Positions 16,498 to 25,341 of a DNA stretch of 64,000 bases are shown piece by piece. The position numbers and the translations under genes are program-made. This stretch comes from Pseudomonadota bacterium (GTDB taxonomy: Bacteria > Pseudomonadota > Gammaproteobacteria > Burkholderiales > Thiobacillaceae), in the NCBI GenBank assembly GCA_021847835.1, contig JAJZPR010000004.1, positions 62,001-126,000 of the forward strand, given 5' to 3'. Below the pieces are notes generated by a model, which was not told the DNA's origin, ran no database searches, and worked only from the letters and a program-made list of their open reading frames with translations. The stretch's first letter is position 1; each line of letters begins with the position of its first letter.

Positions 16498-17436
16498 TCA
16501 GGATTTGCCGCGTCCCGGCTGGATTTTCTCGACGCAGGGCAGCTTGGCGGCGAGCACCGCCTGGCGCACCATCTCGATGGCGCGCGGCCGCGGAAAGCTC
16601 TTGCGCCAGGCCAGGCTCACCACGCGCGTCGGAGCAGGCTTGGTGAAGGGCCGGTAGGCGAGCAGGCTGTCGGATGAAGAATGCAGGCGCGTGGCGGTGC
16701 AGGGCAGCACCGTCGTGCCCATGCCGGAGGCCACCATGTGGCGGATGGTTTCGAGCGACGAGCTTTCCAGGGTTTTCTGCAGGCCGTCGGAAGCCGAGCG
16801 GTTGAGCGCGGGGCATGCCTTCAGCACCTGGTCGCGGAAGCAGTGGCCGCTGCCCAGGAGCAGCAGGCTTTCCTGTTCCAGCTCGTCGCTGGCGATGGCC
16901 TTCTTTTTCTTCCAGGCATGGCCGGCAGGCACGGCCACGACGAAGGGCTCCTCATACAGGGGCAGTGCAAGGAGGGAAGGGTCTTCGACCGGCGTGGCCA
17001 CGATCATGGCGTCGAGTTCGCCCTTCTTGAGTTTTTCCGTCAGCACGCGGGTGTAATTTTCTTCGAGCAGGAGCGGCATGTGCGGGGCGCGCTCGTGCAG
17101 CTGCGGGATCAGCTCCGGCAAGAGATAGGGCGCGATGGTGTAGATGGCGCCCAGTTTCAGCGGGCCTTGCAGATCGTCCTTGGCCTCGGCCGCAAGGTCC
17201 TTGATGCCATCCACCAGTTCGAAGATGAGCGCGGCCTGTTCCGCCACGCGCTCGCCCGCCGGGGTGATGGAAAGCTCGCCGCTGCCGCGCTCGAACAGGG
17301 TGACGCCGAGTTCTTCCTCCAGCTTCTTGATCGCGACCGAGAGTGTCGGCTGCGACACGAAACAGGCTTCGGCCGCGCGGCCGAAGTGCCTTTCGCGCGC
17401 CACGGCAAGAACATATTTGAGTTCGGTGAGCGTCAT
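16498..17436 (-). CDS. oxyR: peroxide-sensing LysR regulator OxyR
   Basis: 312 residues. An N-terminal HTH (RAAEACFVSQPTLSVAIKKLE) precedes the regulatory domain, where GSGHCFRDQVLKAC carries the two redox cysteines in the spacing of OxyR Cys199 and Cys208. It is divergent from katG, the classic OxyR target, with TTAG-N7-CTAT dyads between them. Oxidation forms the disulfide that switches on catalase expression. The 3' end is 2 bp from the convergent metR stop. Confidence 0.92.
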   Translation of the reverse strand: MTLTELKYVLAVARERHFGRAAEACFVSQPTLSVAIKKLEEELGVTLFERGSGELSITPAGERVAEQAALIFELVDGIKDLAAEAKDDLQGPLKLGAIYTIAPYLLPELIPQLHERAPHMPLLLEENYTRVLTEKLKKGELDAMIVATPVEDPSLLALPLYEEPFVVAVPAGHAWKKKKAIASDELEQESLLLLGSGHCFRDQVLKACPALNRSASDGLQKTLESSSLETIRHMVASGMGTTVLPCTATRLHSSSDSLLAYRPFTKPAPTRVVSLAWRKSFPRPRAIEMVRQAVLAAKLPCVEKIQPGRGKS

Positions 17437-17438
17437 GA

Positions 17439-17489
17439 TTAGTTAAAAGCTATCGGTGACTTTGAAAAGAAGTATTAGAACAAGTCTAA
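17439..17489. promoter_or_regulatory. OxyR-type dyads between oxyR and katG
   Basis: TTAG-N7-CTAT at 17439-17453 and TTAG-N7-CTAA at 17475-17489 resemble the ATAG-N7-CTAT units of OxyR sites. The spacing between dyads (36 bp centre to centre) is wider than the classical arrangement. The first lies against the oxyR start codon, consistent with autoregulation. Confidence 0.45.
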
Positions 17490-19742
<2,253 letters not shown>

Positions 19743-19790
19743 GCAACGCCCGCCCCGCGAGGGGCGGCCATATTTCAACGGAGGGCGAAC

Positions 19791-19877
19791 ATGAACGGAA
19801 ATTTTGCAGGCAGCGTGATGGTGGTTCTGGCGATGTTCGGCGCCGGGTTCGAAGGCATGGCGCTGGAGCTGGCATGA
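19791..19877 (+). CDS. 28-residue hydrophobic peptide upstream of GNAT
   Basis: Below the ORF-track cutoff. ATG with a strong RBS (GGAGGGCGAAC); translation MNGNFAGSVMVVLAMFGAGF and on to ALELA. Its stop overlaps the ATG of the acetyltransferase gene (ATGA). It may be a coupling leader or a small membrane protein. A GC hairpin (CGCCCC-GCGA-GGGGCG, 19751-19766) lies between katG and this ORF. Confidence 0.45.
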   Translation: MNGNFAGSVMVVLAMFGAGFEGMALELA

Positions 19878-20383
19878 ACCGGCCCGCCGTCTTCATGCGC
19901 GCGCCTGCCGAAATGGTTTCGATCCGGCCGGCGCAGGCCGCGGACATCGCTGCGCTCAATGGCGTGATCGAGCGCGCGATCCTGGCATGGAACCTGCCGG
20001 AAAGAGTGAAGCGCCTGAGCCTGCCGAGCTACCGCTACCAGGAACATGACCTCGCGCATCTGCACATCGTGGTGGCCGAGGATGGGGCGCATGCCATCGT
20101 CGGCGTTGCCGCCTGGGAAGAAGCCGGTGCGCGCGACGTGCCGTCAGGCAAGCGCGGGCTGCTGCTGCACGGGATCTTCGTCGATCCGGCAAAGCAGAAG
20201 CAGGGCGTGGGCAGCCGCCTGCTTGATGCTGCGATGAACGCGGCGCTTGAGAGCGGCTTCGACGGCCTGCTGGTCAAGGCGCAGGCGGATGCGAGCGGAT
20301 TTTTCGCCGTGCGCGGCATGACGCGCTTGCCGGTGGAAAACCGGGAACGGGACTACCCGCACCGCTTTTGGCAGCCTGTTTGA
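19874..20383 (+). CDS. GNAT-family N-acetyltransferase
   Basis: 169 residues. The acetyl-CoA binding core is clear: LLLHGIFVDPAKQKQGVGSRLLDAAM gives the R/Q-x-x-G-x-G/A loop after the beta4 strand. The N-terminal strand VSIRPAQAADIAALNGVIERA is typical of the family. Substrate unknown. It starts within the stop of a 28-residue ORF and follows katG by 131 bp; co-transcription with katG is possible. Confidence 0.85.
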   Translation: MNRPAVFMRAPAEMVSIRPAQAADIAALNGVIERAILAWNLPERVKRLSLPSYRYQEHDLAHLHIVVAEDGAHAIVGVAAWEEAGARDVPSGKRGLLLHGIFVDPAKQKQGVGSRLLDAAMNAALESGFDGLLVKAQADASGFFAVRGMTRLPVENRERDYPHRFWQPV

Positions 20384-20513
20384 ATCATTGTTAATTGCTA
20401 TCGAATGTTTTTAATAATTCAATTTAATAAATGAATGAAAATGCCGTGTAATGAACCCAGGACACGCTGTGTCGAGGCCGAAAATCCAGGCCGCGTTTAA
20501 TAGGAGAATCATC

Positions 20514-20615
20514 ATGGCATTGAGCTTGTATAGCGTTTATAAAGCTTGGCGGCGTGACGTGGCAGCCGAGCGTGCCGCCGCGCAAAATGAGGACGTGCCG
20601 ATCGGCTACTGTTAA
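20514..20615 (+). CDS. 33-residue small protein before the ZIP transporter
   Basis: Not in the ORF track. ATG with RBS TAGGAGAATCATC; translation begins MALSLYSVYKAWRRDVAAER and ends PIGYC. The upstream stretch 20384-20510 is AT-rich and probably contains the promoter for this unit. Family unknown. The ZIP gene begins 26 bp downstream. Confidence 0.5.
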   Translation: MALSLYSVYKAWRRDVAAERAAAQNEDVPIGYC

Positions 20616-20641
20616 ATTGACTGAAAAGGGGCAGGGCGAAC

Positions 20642-21574
20642 ATGGAGCTCGCACATCAGGAACAGCCGCTGAGCTGGCGCGCGACCTGGGCGATCCAGGC
20701 ACACGAGCATCCCTACGCTGCGCTGGGACTGGCGGTGGCGCTGGCTGCGGTCGTGCTGCTGCTGGTTTCCAGCATCTGGCGCGTGGCCGCAGGTGAAGCC
20801 GACGCTGCGCTGCGCCTTGGGTTCCTCGGCGGTGTGGCAGGATTCGCCGCCACTGCCCTAGGCGCGCTGCCGGCATTGTTCCTGCGCGGGATTTCCAGCC
20901 GTACCGAGGACACCATGCTGGGACTCGCCGCCGGCATGATGCTGGCGGCGAGTTCCTTCTCGCTCATCCTGCCCGGCCTCGCGGCCGGCGAGCAAATTAC
21001 CGGCAGCACGCCTATTGGCGCCCTCACCGTGGTCGCGGGCCTCGGACTCGGCGTGCTGCTGATGCTGGGGCTCGACCTGTTCACCCCGCACGAGCATGAG
21101 CACGGCGGCCCCTGCGGCGCGGGCTGCGGGCGCGTCTCCCGGGTGTGGCTGTTCGTGTTCGCCATCGCGCTGCACAACCTGCCAGAAGGCATGGCCATCG
21201 GCGTGTCGTTTGCGCAGGGCGATCTCAATGTGGGCCTGCCGCTCACCACCGCCATCGCCATCCAGGACATTCCAGAAGGGCTGGCCGTCGCCATGGCCCT
21301 GAAAGCCGCCGGCCTCACGCCTGCGCGCGCTGTGATGGCGGCGGCGCTCAGCGGATTGATGGAGCCCATCGGCGCGCTGCTCGGCATCGGCCTTGCCAGC
21401 GGGCTCGCGCTGGCTTATCCGATTGGTTTGGGGCTGGCTGCCGGCGCGATGATCTTCGTGGTCTCGCACGAAGTCATTCCCGAAACCCACCGCAACGGCC
21501 ACCAGACCCCTGCCACCATCGGCCTCATGTCCGGCTTCGCGGTGATGATGGTGCTGGACACGACGCTGGGATGA
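20642..21574 (+). CDS. ZIP-family divalent metal transporter
   Basis: 310 residues with eight predicted membrane helices. The metal-binding helices IALHNLPEGMAIGVSFAQGD and AIAIQDIPEGLAVAMAL are the ZIP signature (His-Asn-x-x-Glu and Gln-Asp-x-x-Glu), and the cytoplasmic loop HEHEHGGPCGAGCG is His/Cys-rich. It would import zinc or a similar ion. The N-terminal extension of about 35 residues before the first helix is short and charged. Confidence 0.9.
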   Translation: MELAHQEQPLSWRATWAIQAHEHPYAALGLAVALAAVVLLLVSSIWRVAAGEADAALRLGFLGGVAGFAATALGALPALFLRGISSRTEDTMLGLAAGMMLAASSFSLILPGLAAGEQITGSTPIGALTVVAGLGLGVLLMLGLDLFTPHEHEHGGPCGAGCGRVSRVWLFVFAIALHNLPEGMAIGVSFAQGDLNVGLPLTTAIAIQDIPEGLAVAMALKAAGLTPARAVMAAALSGLMEPIGALLGIGLASGLALAYPIGLGLAAGAMIFVVSHEVIPETHRNGHQTPATIGLMSGFAVMMVLDTTLG

Positions 21575-21671
21575 TTGACTGTCCAGGCCGGAGGCCGCCC
21601 GGCGCCTGTTCGGCTCCGGCCCGTATGCCTTGCCGCCGACGGCTGCGCGAGCCGGGAGCTTTTGCCGTTTT

Positions 21672-22448
21672 TTACTTTGCGCCAGACTTGGCTGCCGAGT
21701 CCACGAAGTCGAAGCGGATCCTGGCGAGGGTTTCCGGTTCGGTCCGGATATTCCTGGACAGCGTACTGTTCAGGTTCAGCTCGACCGCATAAACGGATGT
21801 GAGCACCTCGCCGGAATTGGGCAGCGCTCTTGTCAGGAATTCGATTTCGTTCTCTTCCTGATCGATCAGCCCGAGCGTTTCAAGGAGAGTGAGCTTCGGC
21901 ATCGGGTCCGCATGCGTGCGGCGATGCGCAATGGCGCGCTTGAACTGACTGAAATCCTTGTAGAAGGCGTCCGACTCCTCGATCAGCTCACCGGTCGAAT
22001 AAATGCCGTCCATCAGGAAGGTCAGGGTGCGGTCGCGCACCTGCTGGCGCGCCCACGAATTGATCACTCCCTCTACGGTTCGGGAGAGGCAGTGTTCGAG
22101 ATGGCCGCCCACGACATAGACGTGGGAAGCCTTGACCTCGAAAGGCAGTTCGCCATTCTGGGAAAAAACCCGGTAATCAGGGGAGCAGTCGGCCGTGAAG
22201 TATTTTTCCGCCGGGGTCTTGTCCTGGAGGTAGATGACGGGAATGCCCTTTCTCTTGGCAAAGCTGATCGCTTCATCAATCCCTCGTTTGCTGGAGAGCC
22301 GGGTGTCATAGGTTGCGCTGGCATGGGTCACGATCAACACCGAGTCGCCATTCAGCCTGATCCGGGCCGGGTCGGTGAACTGGGGCTGGCAGATTGCCAG
22401 CGCAACTTCGGAAAACAGGGCCAGGGCGAGGACGACAAAAGGCTTCAT
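21672..22448 (-). CDS. exported protein of unknown function
   Basis: 258 residues from the ATG giving a clean signal peptide (MKPFVVLALALFSEVALAIC); the track's longer start is not supported. Mature part: SVLIVTHASATYDTRLSSKR, IPVIYLQDKTP and ASHVYVVGGHLEHCLSRTVEG. The order of strands and the Cys after the VYVVGGH strand faintly recall isochorismatase-like cysteine hydrolases, but catalytic residues are not convincing. Probably periplasmic. No linked genes. Confidence 0.55.
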   Translation of the reverse strand: MKPFVVLALALFSEVALAICQPQFTDPARIRLNGDSVLIVTHASATYDTRLSSKRGIDEAISFAKRKGIPVIYLQDKTPAEKYFTADCSPDYRVFSQNGELPFEVKASHVYVVGGHLEHCLSRTVEGVINSWARQQVRDRTLTFLMDGIYSTGELIEESDAFYKDFSQFKRAIAHRRTHADPMPKLTLLETLGLIDQEENEIEFLTRALPNSGEVLTSVYAVELNLNSTLSRNIRTEPETLARIRFDFVDSAAKSGAK

Positions 22449-22517
22449 GCTTTGCAATTTCCAGACGGGCGCTTGCTGCCTGAAGATCGATGGTATGCAT
22501 GTCAACTTACATCAGGC

Positions 22518-22676
22518 TTACATTTTGCGTTGAAGCAGAAACTGGCGGCGCCATCCGGCTTTTTTTGTCGTTTTTTTGGCTGAGGTCCACGCGCGCGGAC
22601 GTTTCATGCCGGCGATCTTGCAGGCCTGCTTGACGTAGCCATAGGAGAAGAGCCGGACAGTGGCCTTGAATTGCAT
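22518..22676 (-). pseudogene. truncated duplicate of the TusE/DsrC-like gene 3' end
   Basis: A 52-codon frame contains LFSYGYVKQACKIAGMKRPRAW, nearly identical to the C-terminus of the intact gene at 23603-23941. Its N-terminal part is unrelated and its tail is a lysine-rich extension. DNA similarity covers roughly 22600-22660. The two copies flank the HPP gene. This is most simply a partial duplication; a short functional protein cannot be excluded. Confidence 0.6.
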
Positions 22677-22724
22677 CAAGTGCCGGAGGGCGATGTCCCC
22701 GCAGCCGGCTGCGGGCCGGGGCGC

Positions 22725-23429
22725 TCAGGCGCGGCCCGATTTGGCGGCCAATGCTCCTGCTGTCGCCTGCGCTGTGGGGCAATCGTCGCACATGGCAAGC
22801 CCGTAAATGCGTTGCAAATCCTCTTCGCTGATGTCCACGAAAGTGTCGATCTGCGACAGCGCATAGACCAGACGGCTGTGCGGAATCATGGCCTTTTCCG
22901 GCTTCGCCGTGCGCGATGCGAACCAGCCTTGCGGATAGCGCCGCCAGGCGAAGGGGTAATTGAAGGCCACCGACACGATGAGCAGGACGGCGACGTTGGC
23001 CAGCACCGGATTGAGCAGATAGCCGTAGCCCATGGCGTGCACGGCTTCGCCGCCCATCACGGCATAGAGCGCGGTGGCCCCGCCCGGGGGATGCAGGCAG
23101 CGCAGGCTGTACATGGCCGCGATCGACAGCGCCACGGCAAGCGAGGCCGCGAGCATGGGGTCGCCCTCCAGCCAGCGCGCGCAACTGACGCCGACCAGCG
23201 CCGACACCAGATGCCCGCCCAATACCGGCCACGGCTGGGACAGGGCGCCGTGCGGGGCTGCGAACAGCAGCACCGCGGAGGCGCCCATCGAGGCGATGAT
23301 CAGGGAGTTGCCGTGATTGCCGGGCAGGAGCTGGCTGGCCAGCAATACCGCCAGAGTGCCGAGCAGGCCGCCCGTGGCCGAAATCCAGTGCTCGCGCTCG
23401 GAGACCGAATACGCCAGTCTTCGTACCAT
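22725..23429 (-). CDS. HPP-family membrane protein
   Basis: 234 residues with four to five membrane helices and the family motif CLHPPGGATALYAVMGG. A cytoplasmic C-terminal tail (HSRLVYALSQIDTFVDISEE and on) contains CDDC. HPP proteins have been linked to nitrite transport in plastids and cyanobacteria. The nitrate operon lies 2 kb away but is not adjacent, so the substrate is an inference. The gene is bracketed by a TusE/DsrC-like gene and a fragment of it. Confidence 0.75.
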   Translation of the reverse strand: MVRRLAYSVSEREHWISATGGLLGTLAVLLASQLLPGNHGNSLIIASMGASAVLLFAAPHGALSQPWPVLGGHLVSALVGVSCARWLEGDPMLAASLAVALSIAAMYSLRCLHPPGGATALYAVMGGEAVHAMGYGYLLNPVLANVAVLLIVSVAFNYPFAWRRYPQGWFASRTAKPEKAMIPHSRLVYALSQIDTFVDISEEDLQRIYGLAMCDDCPTAQATAGALAAKSGRA

Positions 23430-23602
23430 GTGTTTCCCTCACTTTCATGACGACTGATGTTTTTTTGTTTTTTTGTTTATCCATGTTCCCGGACGCAAAC
23501 CGCGGCGGGCAGACGATCTCTGTCTCTGCCTGGCGCGGTTTCGGGGAAATGGAAGGGACAGCTTCTTGTTTTTTTACGGCTGTCTTTTGCTATTCGGTTT
23601 TT

Positions 23603-23941
23603 TCAGCCCGTGCTCCATGCGCGCGGACGCTTCATGCCGGCGATCTTGCACGCCTGCTTGACGTAGCCGTAGGGGAAGAGCTCGAACAGTTTCTTTTGCG
23701 CTTCCCTGCCAAGACGTTCGGCCAGATGCTTGATGACGAAGCGCGCGTCGGCCGCGACCTGGTGCTCGTCGTAGTAGTCGCGCATGAAGCGGATCACGTC
23801 CCAGTAATCATCGTTCATCTGGATGTTTTCTTCCGCGGCCAGAATCTGGGCGATTTCTTCGTTCCACTCGGTGGGCTCGACCAGGTAGCCTTCGGCATCG
23901 CGCTCGGGCATCAGGGTGTCGGGGGAGGTGGGAGCGTTCAT
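23603..23941 (-). CDS. TusE/DsrC-family protein lacking the penultimate cysteine
   Basis: 112 residues. The core is typical of DsrC/TusE (LVEPTEWNEEIAQILAAEE, then DDYWDVIRFMRDYY and the C-terminal KQACKIAGMKRP). The C-terminal arm ends RAWSTG: the first conserved Cys (KQAC) is kept, but the penultimate Cys that carries sulfur in DsrC/TusE is missing. It is therefore unlikely to be a standard sulfur carrier; a regulatory paralog is possible. Divergent from a LysR gene. Confidence 0.8.
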   Translation of the reverse strand: MNAPTSPDTLMPERDAEGYLVEPTEWNEEIAQILAAEENIQMNDDYWDVIRFMRDYYDEHQVAADARFVIKHLAERLGREAQKKLFELFPYGYVKQACKIAGMKRPRAWSTG

Positions 23942-24000
23942 TGGAATCTCCTTATATGCAGGTTGACTGAAGTCTACGCCCGCGCTTTTTATTTGAAAAA

Positions 24001-24025
24001 CGATATTTTTTGCTATTTAATATCG
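24001..24025. promoter_or_regulatory. LysR-type operator dyad
   Basis: Perfect inverted repeat CGATATT-N11-AATATCG between the TusE-like gene and the divergent LysR gene. The T-N11-A layout is that of a LysR recognition site. Control of both neighbours is inferred. Confidence 0.5.
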
Positions 24026-24042
24026 AAGAAATAGATATAAAT

Positions 24043-24897
24043 ATGGATATCGAACTTGCCCGAACCTTCCTCGCCGTGGCCGCCACCGGCAATTTCGTCG
24101 CAGCGGCCGGCCGGCTGCATGTGACGCAGTCCACCGTGAGCGCGCGCGTGCAGACCCTTGAAAATCATCTGGGCGCCAAGCTTTTCGTGCGCGGGCGCAA
24201 CGGCGCGGAACTCACCGCCGCCGGCAAGCGTTTCCTGATCCATGCCAAGAACCTGGTGCGCACGCTGGAGCAGGCGCGCCACGACGTGGGCCTGCCGCAG
24301 GGCTACCACGACGTGCTGACGCTGTCCGCGCGCATCGCGCTGTGGGAGGGCTTCCTGCCGCGCTGGGTGAACTGGATGCGCAAGGCCGCGCCGGACGTGT
24401 CGCTGCGCCTGGAAATCGGCTTCGAGGCGGACATCATGCAGGGCCTGATCGAGGGCACCGTGGACATCGGTGCCATGTACACGCCGGTGACGCGTCCCGG
24501 GCTGGTGATCGAGCACCTGTTCGACGAAACCCTGCTGCTGGTGAGATCGCCGCGCGAAGACGCGTGGAGCGGCGAGGACTACATCCACGTGGACTGGGGG
24601 CCGGAGTTCCACGCGCAGTTTTCCGAGCACTACCCCGACGTGGCCTCGCCGGCCATGACCGTCAACATCGGCTGGCTCGCCATGCAGCAGGCGCTCGCCT
24701 TCGGCGGCTCGGGCTATTTCCCCGAACGGCTGGTGCGCGAGCACATCGATAGCGGCAGCTTGCAGCGCGTGCCGGACAGTCCCGTGTTCAGGCTGCCGGC
24801 CTACGCGGTGTTCCCGCGGGAAAGCCACCATGACACGCTCAACCACGCGCTCGAAGGTTTGCGCATGCTGGCGCAGAAGGAGATGCGCGGCAAGTGA
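24043..24897 (+). CDS. LysR-family regulator
   Basis: 284 residues from ATG (MDIELARTFLAVAATGNFVA). HTH in GRLHVTQSTVSARVQTLENHLGAKLF; a shortened LysR ligand domain follows. Divergent from the TusE/DsrC-like gene, with a T-N11-A dyad between. The target pathway is unknown; sulfur metabolism is plausible from context. The track's earlier start is a TTG inside the operator and was not used. Confidence 0.8.
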   Translation: MDIELARTFLAVAATGNFVAAAGRLHVTQSTVSARVQTLENHLGAKLFVRGRNGAELTAAGKRFLIHAKNLVRTLEQARHDVGLPQGYHDVLTLSARIALWEGFLPRWVNWMRKAAPDVSLRLEIGFEADIMQGLIEGTVDIGAMYTPVTRPGLVIEHLFDETLLLVRSPREDAWSGEDYIHVDWGPEFHAQFSEHYPDVASPAMTVNIGWLAMQQALAFGGSGYFPERLVREHIDSGSLQRVPDSPVFRLPAYAVFPRESHHDTLNHALEGLRMLAQKEMRGK

Positions 24898-24910
24898 GAG
24901 GGCGGCTTGC

Positions 24911-25219
24911 TCAGCCCTCGTCGTAACCTTCGTCGGTCGGGTTGTCGACCAGACGGAAGGGGTGGTCGAGGGGCATGTCCAGGTATTGCTGGCGGGTTTC
25001 TTCCGATTCGAAATACATGGTGACATTGCCGTCGATGTGGCAAGGGCGCCTTTCCAGGTGCTCGATGTCGCGGCCGGTGATGGGGTCGATGCTGGTCAGC
25101 ATCTGTTCGGGTTCGTGCAGCCGCCTGCTCTGTTCCTGGTCGCGCGGCAGCGGGTCGGTGCCCACGTAGTTGGCAACGTTGAAATCGTGCACGATGCGTC
25201 CTTGGGTGGCTTTGCCCAT
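24911..25219 (-). CDS. conserved-looking protein downstream of nasA
   Basis: 102 residues with RBS AAGGAGTCAAAC. It is hydrophilic with an acidic C-terminus (NPTDEGYDEG), without signal peptide or membrane segment. It lies 122 bp after nasA on the same strand and converges on the LysR gene. I do not recognise the family; the segment LTSIDPITGRDIEHLERRPC is the most distinctive. Confidence 0.55.
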   Translation of the reverse strand: MGKATQGRIVHDFNVANYVGTDPLPRDQEQSRRLHEPEQMLTSIDPITGRDIEHLERRPCHIDGNVTMYFESEETRQQYLDMPLDHPFRLVDNPTDEGYDEG

Positions 25220-25341
25220 GTTTGACTCCTTGATGACAGATTCGTAAAACCCGAAATGCATTCGGAGTCTCTGTATAGACCATCGCACGGAGAACATAGA
25301 CATGACGTGCACAGGGGATTGCGGATGCCGGGGGCGCCCAA

